Source of the DNA: an uncultured Mediterraneibacter sp.
GTDB lineage: Bacteria; Bacillota; Clostridia; Lachnospirales; Lachnospiraceae
Assembly: GCA_944375765.1 (NCBI GenBank)
Contig: CALWAR010000034.1
Span: 1-64,000 of the forward strand
Direction: 5' to 3'
Length of the DNA stretch: 64,000 nt
The notes beneath the pieces were generated by a model. That model saw nothing but the letters and a program-made list of their open reading frames with translations. It made no database searches and was not told where the DNA came from. The position numbers and the translations under genes were made by a program. Positions 1-8,682 of this stretch are shown piece by piece (the first letter of the stretch is position 1; every line of letters begins with the position of its first letter).

Positions 1-26
1 AAATGTTCCACTTCAAGAATCGGCAT
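1..26 (-). CDS. Amino-acid ABC transporter ATP-binding protein, 5' end only
   Basis: Only the first eight codons lie in the window; on the minus strand they read M-P-I-L-E-V-E-H and run off the left edge. A strong AGGAGGG ribosome site sits seven bases upstream of the ATG. The start M-x-I-L-E-V is usual for GlnQ/HisP-type ATPases, and the gene directly follows the cognate permease and binding protein, so it is very likely the ATPase that powers this importer. No catalytic motif is visible, so the call rests on context and on the N-terminal sequence. Confidence 0.7.
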
Positions 27-38
27 AAATATTCCCTC

Positions 39-725
39 CTATCTGAAATAATCCAGTTTCTTTTCAAGACGTCCCAGGAGAACTGTCAGGATCCCGCTGA
101 ATATAAGATAGTAGACAGCGGTGAAGAACAAAGGCCAGATCGCGCCCGCAATGCCCTGAGATCCTTTCAGGAACGACTGTCCGGCCCAGATGATCTCCTG
201 CAGCGCGATGATGCGCGCAAGGGAAGTATCCTTTACGAGCGTGATGATCTCGTTGGACATCGGCGGGACGATCCGCTTGATCATCTGCAGGAGCGTCACC
301 TTAAAAAAGATCTGGCTCCTCGTCATCCCCAGCACGAGCCCGGCCTCTTCCTGGCCTTTGGGCACGCCCTGGATGCCGCCCCTGTAGATCTCCGAGAAAT
401 AGCAGGCATAGTTAAAGATAAATGCGACGGAAGCCGCCATAAACCTGCCGCTCTCACTCCCGCCCCAGATGTTGTTGTCCAGGACGATGCCCGGAAAATA
501 AAAGATGATCAGCAGTTGGATCATCAGAGGGGTGCCCCTGATGATCCACACGATGATCTTTGTAAAATAACTTAACGGCCGAAACCGTGACATAGATCCA
601 AAAGAAATGATCAGACCGAGCGGAACCGCTCCGACCAGCGTCACGATAAACAGTTTAATTGTCTGAAGGAATCCCACGTTCAGAGCGCTGAACACGATAG
701 GAAACTGTTCCATTACCAAATCCAT
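39..725 (-). CDS. Polar amino-acid ABC transporter permease
   Basis: Inner-membrane permease of the His/Glu/Gln/Arg/opine type (HisM/GlnP family), about 228 residues. It has several hydrophobic segments, an N-terminal helix that follows the Q-T-I-K-L pattern, and the EAA coupling loop around E-E-A-G-L-V-L-G-M, which contacts the ATPase. I start it at the ATG at 725, giving M-D-L-V-M-E-Q-F; a TTG four codons earlier is possible. It lies 28 bases behind the binding-protein gene and 12 bases before the ATPase start, so the three form one operon. The substrate cannot be read from the sequence beyond 'polar amino acid'. Confidence 0.9.
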   Translation of the reverse strand: MDLVMEQFPIVFSALNVGFLQTIKLFIVTLVGAVPLGLIISFGSMSRFRPLSYFTKIIVWIIRGTPLMIQLLIIFYFPGIVLDNNIWGGSESGRFMAASVAFIFNYACYFSEIYRGGIQGVPKGQEEAGLVLGMTRSQIFFKVTLLQMIKRIVPPMSNEIITLVKDTSLARIIALQEIIWAGQSFLKGSQGIAGAIWPLFFTAVYYLIFSGILTVLLGRLEKKLDYFR

Positions 726-753
726 ACTGCAAATCAACCTCTGTCCCTGTTCT

Positions 754-1563
754 CTACTGCCCGATCAGAGCAGCCTGCACTCCGTAAGTCTGCGCATACT
801 CCTCCATCGTGCCGTCCTCATAGCACTGCGCGAAAAATGTATTGAGTTCTTCTGCGAGATCCGATCCTTTCCGGAATCCGACGCCGTATTCCTCACTGTT
901 GAGGCTCACCGTATAAGTAAGATCCGCATACCCCGTACCGTCGCCGATCATCGCGGCTGCCATCAGAAGATCGATCACTGCGGCGTCCGACGTCCCCGCG
1001 TCCACTTCCATGAGGGCGTCCGCCTGTGCCGTCACCGGAGTATAGTTGAGTCCCAGGGCGCTGACCTCATCCTCGCCCGCACTTCCGGCCTCAACCGCAA
1101 AGCTCAGATCCGAGAGACTGTCCGTATCCTGGTACTGATCCGCCACGTCAGAGGGAACTACAACTACCTGTGCATTCTGAAGATACGCGTCGGTGCACTC
1201 CATGGAACTTGTCACCTCTTCTGTCAGCGTCATGCCGTTCCAGACGCAGTCGATCGTGTTGCTGTCCAGCTCGAGGATCTTGTTGTCCCAGTCGATCTCT
1301 ACGAACTCAACCTCCACGCCGAGATTCTCCCCGAACGCCCGAGCCATGTCGGCGTCAAATCCGATCCACTCTCCGCTCTCGTCCTGGTAATCCATAGGCT
1401 CAAAATTCGTAATGCCTACGACAAGCGTTCCCTTATCCTGAACATAAGCCTTGTCGCTGCTGTCCTCTCCTCCCTGGCTCCCGCCCGGCCCCGAACCGCA
1501 GCCCGCCAGAAGAGAGACAGCCATCCCCGCGCAAAGCAGTATACTTAACACTTTTCTTTTCAT
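754..1563 (-). CDS. Amino-acid ABC transporter substrate-binding lipoprotein
   Basis: Extracellular solute-binding protein of family 3 (SBP_bac_3), 269 residues. A lipoprotein signal peptide ends in the lipobox L-L-A-G-C (Cys21), followed by a Gly/Ser-rich linker. The mature part opens with G-T-L-V-V-G-I-T and then F-E-P-M-D-Y and G-F-D-A-D-M-A, the standard family 3 ligand-pocket start. It delivers a polar amino acid or related compound to the permease encoded next. The ribosome site GGAGG stands nine bases before the ATG, and a near-consensus promoter lies about 85 bases upstream. First gene of the operon. Confidence 0.92.
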   Translation of the reverse strand: MKRKVLSILLCAGMAVSLLAGCGSGPGGSQGGEDSSDKAYVQDKGTLVVGITNFEPMDYQDESGEWIGFDADMARAFGENLGVEVEFVEIDWDNKILELDSNTIDCVWNGMTLTEEVTSSMECTDAYLQNAQVVVVPSDVADQYQDTDSLSDLSFAVEAGSAGEDEVSALGLNYTPVTAQADALMEVDAGTSDAAVIDLLMAAAMIGDGTGYADLTYTVSLNSEEYGVGFRKGSDLAEELNTFFAQCYEDGTMEEYAQTYGVQAALIGQ

Positions 1564-1648
1564 AATCCATTACCTCCATCGCCGGATATCCGGTTTCGCT
1601 TCTTTTCTCTGCCAATGAGTCACTGTACCACGGTAAAGTTACTGTAGT

Positions 1649-1677
1649 ATTCTATCACACCGATATCCCTCTGTCAA
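1649..1677 (-). promoter_or_regulatory. SigA-type promoter of the amino-acid importer operon
   Basis: On the minus strand TTGACA (1677-1672) and TAGAAT (1654-1649) are separated by 17 bp, upstream of the binding-protein gene. The -35 lies only 14 bp past the stop of the preceding TPR gene and no clear terminator separates them, so some read-through is possible. Confidence 0.85.
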
Positions 1678-1690
1678 ACAAAAACAGCGG

Positions 1691-2458
1691 TCAGGAATGG
1701 CTCCTTCTGTGCTGCCGCTTCCACTTTTCAAGATGTGCGTCACTCGTCTCATCCGGCATATGTTTACGGATCTCGTCGATCTCCTGCCGCATCTGGGCGT
1801 TCACTTCCATGTATTCATCCTGCTTCGTAATCAGGATATGATACTCCTCCAGAGACATGTACTTGTAGGACGCATAGAGATACGGCTTGATGAACCTCTT
1901 GTCCTGGCAGATCTGATAAGCTCTGTCATACATGCGCGCCGCCTCCTGATACAGAAAGAGCCGTCCGTACGCTGCGCCAAGCCCCGCATATATCCTGCCG
2001 TAAAATTTGTCGTCTACGGTGTCGTCCTTTTCCTGGCTGAGTATCCCCTGATAGACAAGGATCGCCTCCTCTACCTCTCCGCTCTCCAGCAGGTTATCGC
2101 CCTTATACTTCTGCCGCTCGATATCTTTCTGGTTCTTGAGGTGCTCCAGCACGTTCTGGATACGGATCATCTCCGGCTCCCGGTATATCTTCGACTCCTT
2201 GAGTATGGTGAGGACGAACCTCTCCACAGAGCCGTGCAGCCGCAGCACATCGCGCAGCTCAGACGCCAGCCTGTCCATCCCCAGTTCCTCATCGAGCCAG
2301 CCGCATAACTGCTCGTTCATGATCGTGTAGTCGATCAGATAAAGATTGTTGCACAGATAATAGCACAGCTCCTCGATCGTAAAGATACGGCAGTGTATGC
2401 GTGTGATCTCATAGGGCTGAGCGGCATGTCTGTCATGACAAAGAATTAAACTTCCCAT
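1691..2458 (-). CDS. TPR-repeat protein, third gene of the DUF5717/DUF5716 module
   Basis: A soluble protein of about 255 residues with no signal peptide or membrane segment. The C-terminal half contains at least one readable tetratricopeptide repeat (Y-A-G-L-G-A-A-Y-G-R-L-F followed by Y-Q-E-A-A-R-M-Y-D-R-A) and a preceding helix pair around E-A-I-L-V-Y-Q-G-I-L; the last 60 residues are charged and probably helical. TPR arrays mediate protein binding. The gene overlaps the end of the DUF5716 gene by 26 bp and its AGGAGG site lies inside that gene, which suggests translational coupling. I chose the second of two adjacent ATGs because the ribosome site is then five bases away rather than two. 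Function unknown; a partner of the two upstream products is the likeliest role. Confidence 0.75.
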   Translation of the reverse strand: MGSLILCHDRHAAQPYEITRIHCRIFTIEELCYYLCNNLYLIDYTIMNEQLCGWLDEELGMDRLASELRDVLRLHGSVERFVLTILKESKIYREPEMIRIQNVLEHLKNQKDIERQKYKGDNLLESGEVEEAILVYQGILSQEKDDTVDDKFYGRIYAGLGAAYGRLFLYQEAARMYDRAYQICQDKRFIKPYLYASYKYMSLEEYHILITKQDEYMEVNAQMRQEIDEIRKHMPDETSDAHLEKWKRQHRRSHS

Positions 2459-3716
2459 CATTGCCTCCTAAATGTATCGTCTTCTCGGCGTAAAAATCCG
2501 TAGCCGGGAAGAAATCGCCGAATCCGGCGTCGCGCACTGCTATCCTGCATGTCTTTTCATCGAGGAAAAGTGTCTCTATCTGCAGCCGCATAGAATACTC
2601 GGCACGCTTTACAAGCCGGGCAAGCGATATCTTTTCCGTCTTCACATCGCCCTGGATCAGCGACTCGATATGGAATTCGATCTCATCCATGTCCTCGCAG
2701 AGCACTTCCCACTGATTGTTGGACTCGTACCAGTGAGCGCCCCAGGATACGATCGGATACCACATCTCCTGCCCTTCCACACGCATATTTATGGTAATCT
2801 GGTCCGTCAGTTTGTCCTCTGAAAGATACACCGGGTTCTCGATATGCATAAACAGTTTCCGGTAAGCGGTATAGCATGCTCCCTTACTGTACAGGTTGTT
2901 CCCGATGAATGCCCGGCGTCCGTTGCACAGGACGCGCAGCGCCCTGGGATACCAGTTGTTCTCGAATCCCTTTCCCGTCAGGAATACCGAGGATACGATG
3001 CGCTTGTCGAACACGCTCTCTATGAACTTGCAGAACATGGCGTCCGCCTCTTTCGCCTTATCCTCGTTCAGCACCGGGTAGACCAAAGCCAGCTCTTTCA
3101 TATGCGCGCTGGCCACTTCATCCACCGTCACGAACGTCGTCTTACCTCCGCCAAGTCCCGGGCGGAGCCTGCGGAGCATATACGCTTTTATCTCGTTCCT
3201 GTCACAGCAGAACAGAGCTGCGTCATACTGCCACAGCTCTTTGGGCTGGTAGAAGAGGTAATTGCAGAAACTCTCTTTGTAATCCTGGATAAAGATATGC
3301 CTTTTGTCAATGTTCATCCGCACTGCGATCCCTCTGAGCATCTGGGCCAGTTCTTCCGTCAGGGCGGGAACTGTAAATACGATGCCGCCGATCTCCGGAA
3401 AAGACTGCAGGGACATCTGGATGAACTGGGACAACAGCCAGACCGCATCGTAAGTCTCCTCGCCGAATTCGATCTGGGCGCCCGCAAGACTCTTGCTGAG
3501 CAGTCTCGTGACAGTAAAACCTTCTTTGATCGAGACGAGCCGTTTTGCCTCTTTGCCGTAAGCCCATGTATCACGCAGTTTGCCTATGATGAGCGGGATC
3601 TGGTAATTGTCAGAATCCACTTCGAGCGTGTCCGGCTCCAGCTCCTCATCATTATAGAAACTGATCTGGCACGTCCTCTCATTTATTTCATAACCAATGA
3701 TACTGCCCTGTCCCAT
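2433..3716 (-). CDS. DUF5716-family protein, degenerate Hsp70/actin-like fold
   Basis: 427 residues, cytoplasmic, matching what I know as DUF5716, a Lachnospiraceae family without assigned function. By eye it follows the Hsp70 plan: an N-terminal strand pair at 5-20 (I-I-G-Y-E-I-N), an equivalent of the phosphate-2 region at 111-156 (F-T-V-P-A-L-T-E-E-L, then I-Q-D-Y-K-E-S-F-C-N-Y-L-F-Y), a D-A-A-L-F-C-C-D strand at 165-172, an adenosine-like stretch at 243-285 (V-F-L-T-G-K-G, then G-N-N-L-Y-S-K-G-A), and a strand-rich C-terminus from about 303 resembling an Hsp70 substrate-binding beta domain. The usual D-x-G-T and D-x-G-G nucleotide motifs are absent, so ATP hydrolysis is doubtful. AAGGAGG precedes the ATG, 16 bp after the DUF5717 gene. 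The fold assignment is inference. Confidence 0.8.
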   Translation of the reverse strand: MGQGSIIGYEINERTCQISFYNDEELEPDTLEVDSDNYQIPLIIGKLRDTWAYGKEAKRLVSIKEGFTVTRLLSKSLAGAQIEFGEETYDAVWLLSQFIQMSLQSFPEIGGIVFTVPALTEELAQMLRGIAVRMNIDKRHIFIQDYKESFCNYLFYQPKELWQYDAALFCCDRNEIKAYMLRRLRPGLGGGKTTFVTVDEVASAHMKELALVYPVLNEDKAKEADAMFCKFIESVFDKRIVSSVFLTGKGFENNWYPRALRVLCNGRRAFIGNNLYSKGACYTAYRKLFMHIENPVYLSEDKLTDQITINMRVEGQEMWYPIVSWGAHWYESNNQWEVLCEDMDEIEFHIESLIQGDVKTEKISLARLVKRAEYSMRLQIETLFLDEKTCRIAVRDAGFGDFFPATDFYAEKTIHLGGNDGKFNSLS

Positions 3717-3732
3717 GTAAAAGACAACCTCC

Positions 3733-6700
3733 TTATTCCTGTGCGAACATATGAGCAGCGATTTCCGTCTCCAGCGCGAACGCCTGCATCTTCTTGCTGC
3801 GCTCTTTCTCGCTGCTCTCTGTCAGTATATCGTTCAGACGGCCGTATCTCCCCTGTTCGCCGGAAGTCGTTTCCCGCACGCATGTCTCCTTGTCGCTCCG
3901 GTAGGAATTGCCGTCTATCGTCTCTTTAAAATAATATTTCAGCTTTTCGTTGGCAAACAGGACGAACTTCTTCACATACAGATTCTCATACATCGGAGTC
4001 AGGACCTCTGTGAAGTAATCCGCCTGCTCGCGCCCGCCTTTCTGGAGCTGGTAATAGAGCATGACGCGGCTGCCTTTCTGACCTTTGTATTCGATCAGCG
4101 TCTTGTCCCAGAGCTGCAGCTCGATCAGCCAGTCTTTCTCATAGGAGAGAAAGAACGGGAAATAGATCTGCTTCTGGCAGAGTTCCTGCATAAATTTTTT
4201 CAGCGTCCTGCGCGTCTGAGAATTGTACTCTCTGGAGGAGTAGTATTTCAGCACGGCGATCTTGCACACGTCGCTTGTATCCTCCCCCTTCTCGTACTCG
4301 CGGCAGATAATGTCGATCACGCTCCTGCCGATCTTCCTCTCTTCTACGACATATTCTCTGGACACGTAAGTGAGATATGCCTGCTGCAGGCGGAAATAAG
4401 CCCCCTCGGCATAATACTGCTCGAAGATCTGGGCTTCCTGGAACAGCTCCTCCGAGAACAGCATCTGTGTCAGGATGCGCTCGGCGAGCTTATGCGTATG
4501 CACCTCGTAGTCCCTCGCCTCTCTCCAGAGCATCTTCATATCCGGTGTCGCGCCGCAGTAATAATTGGCAAGATATGTCAGAATCACCTTGTCGTACTGC
4601 TGTTTCCTGAACAGTTCAAAGCAGACATAAGTCAGGAAATCATCGCTCTCATAGTTGTTCTCACGGATCGTCCTGCTGCACAGCCCGAGGATCTGCTCCT
4701 CTGTATAGTTCTCAAGTCCTTTCTCCCGGACTGTCTCAAGTGTCAGTTCCCTGGTACGCTCCTCCTCCCGGTTCCGCCTGAGGCCGTTGATATATTTTCT
4801 GCACATATCCATGTAGCGCAGTTCGTAGAAAAGCCTCTTGCTCTCGTAAGGAACAGAATCTGTATAATGTCTGCCGTCCCTGGACTCCCACACAAGCCGA
4901 TCCGTCTTGGCATAGAGAAATACTTTCGCGCCGTGCTCCGCATAAGGAGCTTTCTGCGTGATCGTCCCGTCCTCTGCGATCACGTGGATGTACTTCATGT
5001 CCGGCACTTTCGTCGTGATCCAGTACGCGTGGCATACATCATAGAGCGCTTTTACTCTGTCCGGATTCATCGAGGACTCCACCACGAAGCGCTTGTATAT
5101 GATCCTGAGCTGCTCGTCCACATTACGGCGGTCGAGCTGGTTCCACGCGAAAGCCTCCATCTCGTCTCTGTAGTGCGCATAGATCTCACTGGACTCATCC
5201 TCATAGGTGATCAGATTGGCGTAGAGAAACGCGCACTTGTGATAGTCCAGGCTGTTTCCGTGCATAAAATACAGATACACGGACCTGGGAAGCGGTTTCC
5301 GGAACTTCTCCGGTTTGACAGAAGCCATATAATACTCGTACAACTGTGCGATCTTAAGTTCGTTTTCCACAGCTTCCCCGAACCATTTGAAATAACGTTC
5401 TTCTATGCAGTTTCCTTTAATCAGGAGCGTGCAGATCGCGGTGAGGATCATGGACTCGCGATACATCTCATACGCTTTCACGAGCACATTGTAGAGCTGG
5501 ATATCAAAGGACTTCATCTGACTCGCCAGGTTCGCGGTATAAAGGGCCAGTTCCCTTGTCATCAGCTTATATTTCACGGCAAACAAAAGAACCTGCACCT
5601 CGAACATCCCGAGTTTCTTAAGGGAAGAACTCCTGTCCCGGAAGCAGCGGAACGCCTGGAGATAGAACCACACGCTGCGGGACCTTTCCTCATAGAACTG
5701 ATTCTCTAGCGCTCTTAGTCTCTCGCTGTATATCTTATACTCAGAGTCCACCTCAACGAGCATGCAGAGTATCTTCCAGCTGTCCGGGTGTTTCATAAAA
5801 GAGCGCGAAAGTTCCTCGGCCACTTTCCTCTGCCCGATCGTATCGTTTGAGAGAAGCGTCGTCAGATACAGATAGTAGGAGCTGAGCTCCACGTCTTTGC
5901 CAATGGCGAACCGGTTGTAATTGTATGACTCAAGCAGCCATTTTGCCTCATCCATCCGTTTGCCGATGAGACATATATGGGCGTGCGCGAGGAGGTATAC
6001 CTCGTTCCTGCCATCCATCTCCTGGAGATGGCTGATCCTGCGGATGGCCTCTGTCACCCACTCTTCCAGTTCCATCCTGCCGCTCTCATATTTCAGATAA
6101 TTTCTGATGATCCCGGCAAATTCTCTGTCGTTCGCCCTGCGGTCCTCATCCCGGTCCACATCCTTTTCCACGACGACCTCGTATGTCAGCTTCTCGTACG
6201 GAGATTCCAGTATGATCCTGCCGTAATTGCTCCCCTTGTGGAGATGGGCCGTATCGAGGAAATACTCCAAGCGGTAGGAATTACCGATGAATTCCTCCGT
6301 GGTGATCCTCGTGTGCTCCACAGTGAGGAAATCCCCCTCTGTCTTCACATCGATCTCCAGATATCCCCATGTGTTCTTCTTGATCGTGAACGTCTCCTTG
6401 CGCGATTCGTTCAGCGCCATGAACGCGCGGCTCTCCTCCTCAAGAGTGAGAAATATCTTCTCTTTCTGCTTGCAGCCTACGAGGAATTCTTCAAGCGCCT
6501 GCTGATCGAGCTCCCAGCGACGCATATTATCGTAAAGAGCCTGTATCCTTTTATCTTCATATTTTAATATCTCATAGAAATCCCGGGAGCGGAACAGTTT
6601 TACAGCCTCCGCCGGATCCCTGAACGCCAGCTTCTTGAAATCATCCAGACTCTGGACTTTCCCGTATCTCGTCATCACGAAAGGCTTCTCAATGACCGCC

Positions 6701-7035
6701 GTGAAAGCGACGTCGAACTCTCCGCCGTTGCAGACAATCGTAAACTTCCCGTGCTCTACGTGTCCCGGCACGAGCCCCGCGCCGTCATATGTATAACTGA
6801 TATTGACCGGATTGGCGTCAAAGCCCTGCTCCTCACAGTGTATCCGGTAAGAAGAAGTGTATACAAGCCCCCGGATCGTTCCCTCTCCCTGATTCTGGAG
6901 AGAAAAACTCCCTTTGTATTTTTCTCCTTCTCCCACGCGCATGATGATGCGCGTCTCGGGAAGGATGATCTCCGGCTGTGGAATATGGAAATCGCCCTTG
7001 GCGAATCGTTTGATCTTGTTTTTCAAATCAGTCAC
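3733..7035 (-). CDS. DUF5717-family large protein: N-terminal beta-sandwich domains and a long helical repeat
   Basis: 1100 residues, matching the DUF5717 family that accompanies DUF5716 in Lachnospiraceae. No signal peptide or membrane helix is visible, so it should be cytoplasmic. Residues about 20-120 and again about 205-300 alternate short strands (for example R-I-I-M-R-V-G-E-G-E and G-Y-L-E-I-D-V) and look like two immunoglobulin-like sandwiches. From about 310 to 1040 the protein is almost all helical with Tyr/Leu/Ala-rich helix pairs, as in TPR-like superhelices. It is the first gene of the operon. The start is a GTG at 7035 with a poor ribosome site; a TTG three codons on has AGGTGA about five bases upstream and may be the true start. 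Function unknown; its shape suggests a scaffold for the Hsp70-like product that follows. Confidence 0.78.
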   Translation of the reverse strand: MTDLKNKIKRFAKGDFHIPQPEIILPETRIIMRVGEGEKYKGSFSLQNQGEGTIRGLVYTSSYRIHCEEQGFDANPVNISYTYDGAGLVPGHVEHGKFTIVCNGGEFDVAFTAVIEKPFVMTRYGKVQSLDDFKKLAFRDPAEAVKLFRSRDFYEILKYEDKRIQALYDNMRRWELDQQALEEFLVGCKQKEKIFLTLEEESRAFMALNESRKETFTIKKNTWGYLEIDVKTEGDFLTVEHTRITTEEFIGNSYRLEYFLDTAHLHKGSNYGRIILESPYEKLTYEVVVEKDVDRDEDRRANDREFAGIIRNYLKYESGRMELEEWVTEAIRRISHLQEMDGRNEVYLLAHAHICLIGKRMDEAKWLLESYNYNRFAIGKDVELSSYYLYLTTLLSNDTIGQRKVAEELSRSFMKHPDSWKILCMLVEVDSEYKIYSERLRALENQFYEERSRSVWFYLQAFRCFRDRSSSLKKLGMFEVQVLLFAVKYKLMTRELALYTANLASQMKSFDIQLYNVLVKAYEMYRESMILTAICTLLIKGNCIEERYFKWFGEAVENELKIAQLYEYYMASVKPEKFRKPLPRSVYLYFMHGNSLDYHKCAFLYANLITYEDESSEIYAHYRDEMEAFAWNQLDRRNVDEQLRIIYKRFVVESSMNPDRVKALYDVCHAYWITTKVPDMKYIHVIAEDGTITQKAPYAEHGAKVFLYAKTDRLVWESRDGRHYTDSVPYESKRLFYELRYMDMCRKYINGLRRNREEERTRELTLETVREKGLENYTEEQILGLCSRTIRENNYESDDFLTYVCFELFRKQQYDKVILTYLANYYCGATPDMKMLWREARDYEVHTHKLAERILTQMLFSEELFQEAQIFEQYYAEGAYFRLQQAYLTYVSREYVVEERKIGRSVIDIICREYEKGEDTSDVCKIAVLKYYSSREYNSQTRRTLKKFMQELCQKQIYFPFFLSYEKDWLIELQLWDKTLIEYKGQKGSRVMLYYQLQKGGREQADYFTEVLTPMYENLYVKKFVLFANEKLKYYFKETIDGNSYRSDKETCVRETTSGEQGRYGRLNDILTESSEKERSKKMQAFALETEIAAHMFAQE

Positions 7036-7084
7036 CTACTCACAATTCTTCTTCCGCCCGGAGGGCAAAAGTACGCTACTTTGA

Positions 7085-7114
7085 ATTATAGCATTGTTGT
7101 ACAGTAACATGCAA
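7085..7114 (-). promoter_or_regulatory. Promoter of the DUF5717-DUF5716-TPR operon
   Basis: On the minus strand TTGCAT (7114-7109) and a perfect TATAAT (7090-7085) are 18 bp apart, about 50 bp upstream of the DUF5717 start. A vegetative SigA-type promoter fits best, so the module is probably not restricted to sporulation. Confidence 0.7.
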
Positions 7115-7160
7115 TGGCTGATTCAAAGAAATTGCCACAGGTTGTATACACGTATCCATA

Positions 7161-7601
7161 TCAGATTTCTTTGATCATCTGCACATAATCAAGCACTTTA
7201 TAGCCAAGTCTTTCATACAGAGACACTGCCCGGGTGTTGTCAGCCTCTACCTCCAGACGGAGTCTCGCTACTCCCGGCTCCTTTGACTGTTCGATCATGG
7301 CAAAGAACTCCCTGCCAAGACCTTTCGAGCGGAATTCCTCCCTGATATACAGCTCCTCGATCCATACGACATATCCTCCCGCTTCCTGGGAGAAACTCTT
7401 CGCCGTCACCGCGTATCCGGCCGGCTCGCTCTCCCACTCTATCATGTATATCTTTGTATATGCGTCGCTTCTGAGCGCCTCGTTTACCGTTGCCTCGATG
7501 TATGATTCAGGAACGGGATGGAGTACGGCGTCCGAGTGATAGAACTCCTGCGCCATCTCAATATAAAGTTCTCTGTCTTCTTCCGTCAGTCTGCGTATCA
7601 T
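7161..7601 (-). CDS. GNAT-family N-acetyltransferase
   Basis: 146 residues with the GNAT fold: an N-terminal M-I-R-R-L-T-E-E-D start, strand pair G-Y-A-V-T and V-W-I-E-E-L-Y-I, then the acetyl-CoA pyrophosphate loop R-S-K-G-L-G-R-E-F (motif A, Q/R-x-x-G-x-G/A) and C-terminal A-V-S-L-Y-E-R-L-G-Y-K. It transfers an acetyl group from acetyl-CoA to an amine of unknown identity. I start at the ATG at 7601, because a perfect AGGAGG stands six bases upstream and residue one then begins the domain. Monocistronic. Confidence 0.9.
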   Translation of the reverse strand: MIRRLTEEDRELYIEMAQEFYHSDAVLHPVPESYIEATVNEALRSDAYTKIYMIEWESEPAGYAVTAKSFSQEAGGYVVWIEELYIREEFRSKGLGREFFAMIEQSKEPGVARLRLEVEADNTRAVSLYERLGYKVLDYVQMIKEI

Positions 7602-7716
7602 TTTTGTCCTCCTTGTTACACACTTTCCTATATACAGGTGCATCTTGTAATATAGTATCCTTTTTTCATGCAGTAATCAACATTTCTAAAGATTTTCCAA
7701 ATATTTTATATATGTG

Positions 7717-7750
7717 TTGACTTTATATATTATATAATTTATAATATAAG
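7717..7750 (+). promoter_or_regulatory. Promoter of the PadR operon with overlapping dyad
   Basis: TTGACT (7717-7722) and TATAAT (7740-7745) with exactly 17 bp spacing, a near-consensus SigA promoter. The spacer and -10 form an AT-only imperfect dyad: CTTTATATATTATA at 7721-7734 against TATAATATAAG at 7740-7750. An operator here would let the encoded PadR repress its own operon, as is common in the family; the repressor link is inference. Confidence 0.75.
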
Positions 7751-7784
7751 TAAAATAAATATATATCCAGAAAGGAGTTATACC

Positions 7785-8111
7785 ATGACTTTCACGCCTA
7801 ATGCTCCCATGCTTGACTTTCTTGTCCTGTCCGTCATCGCTGAAGGAGACGCTTACGGTTATCAGATCAGCCAGATCATAAAACGGGCGGCGAACACGAA
7901 AGACTCCGCTCTGTATCCTGTACTCAAGCGTCTGCAGGAGAGCGCCTGGGTGGAAACCTATGACGAGCAGTACCAGGGGCGCAACCGGAGATACTACAGG
8001 ATAACCCCGGACGGCGCCAGACGGCAGGCGGAACTGCTCAGCGAATGGGAAACCTACAAATTCATTATCGACGACATTGTAAAAGGGGGAAACTCAGATG
8101 ACAAAGAATGA
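7785..8111 (+). CDS. PadR-family transcriptional regulator
   Basis: 108 residues, the small subfamily-1 PadR type. The winged helix reads L-D-F-L-V-L-S-V-I-A-E-G, G-Y-Q-I-S-Q-I-I, the recognition helix around S-A-L-Y-P-V-L-K-R-L-Q, and the wing R-N-R-R-Y-Y-R-I-T-P-D-G, all family hallmarks. It binds DNA as a dimer and usually represses its own operon until a ligand or stress relieves it. AAAGGAG lies seven bases before the ATG. The stop overlaps the start of the DUF1700 gene by 14 bp, so the two are translationally coupled. Confidence 0.93.
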   Translation: MTFTPNAPMLDFLVLSVIAEGDAYGYQISQIIKRAANTKDSALYPVLKRLQESAWVETYDEQYQGRNRRYYRITPDGARRQAELLSEWETYKFIIDDIVKGGNSDDKE

Positions 8112-8682
8112 ATATATGAAAGTGCTGTCGCACAAACTCAGACGGCTACCCAAAGAGGATTACTCCAGAGCCATAGAGTATTTTGAAGAATATTTCACAG
8201 AAGCCGGTCCCGGGCACGAGGAACAGGCCATAAAAGATCTGGGAGATCCGGAGGAGGCCGCGAATGCACTGATCGTCGACTTTGCGGCCCGGAACGCGGA
8301 GGAACCTCCTAAAACAGTGCGAAAAGGACTGTCCGCCGTGTGGATCGCCATTCTTGCCGTATTCGCCGCGCCTGTGGCGCTTCCGGTCGCGGTTGTGCTC
8401 ATCCTCGCAGTCGGCATGGTCCTCGTCTGCGTCGGCATAGCGCTCTTCTGCGTCGCAGTCTCCTCCGTATCCGTCTGCGCCGGCGGTATATTGGGCATAT
8501 TCGGCGGGATACTGCTTCTGTTCCAGTCTCCCGGAGACGGACTGTGCAATCTGGGAGCCGGGCTTTTCTGTACAGGGGCGGGACTCATGCTTATATACGG
8601 ATCTGTACTTTTATTTAAATGGATAATCAAAAAAGCCGCATCTTCTCTCGGAAAACTTACAAAAAGGAGGGCACGCAAATGA
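8098..8682 (+). CDS. DUF1700 (HAAS-type) membrane protein
   Basis: 194 residues. The N-terminal 65 residues are the helical DUF1700/HAAS signature (L-R-R-L-P-K-E-D, then Y-F-E-E-Y-F, and D-L-G-D-P-E-E-A-A), followed by three to four hydrophobic segments at about 77-175 and a basic C-terminus. In many Bacillota such proteins are encoded directly behind a PadR regulator and in front of a DUF4097 protein, as here; the soluble domain is thought to signal to the regulator or to an output partner. Its exact role is not established. Coupled at both ends: it overlaps padR by 14 bp and shares an ATGA with the next gene. Confidence 0.88.
   Translation: MTKNEYMKVLSHKLRRLPKEDYSRAIEYFEEYFTEAGPGHEEQAIKDLGDPEEAANALIVDFAARNAEEPPKTVRKGLSAVWIAILAVFAAPVALPVAVVLILAVGMVLVCVGIALFCVAVSSVSVCAGGILGIFGGILLLFQSPGDGLCNLGAGLFCTGAGLMLIYGSVLLFKWIIKKAASSLGKLTKRRARK

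Noticed and set aside
2844..3929. A 361-codon plus-strand frame opposite the DUF5716 gene
   Set aside because: It crosses the boundary of two real minus-strand genes and has no ribosome site or recognisable motif.
3751..5709. A 652-codon open frame on the plus strand opposite the DUF5717 gene
   Set aside because: Antisense to a gene with a promoter and a partner operon; no ribosome site, and its composition is what the complement of a Leu/Glu/Tyr-rich gene gives.
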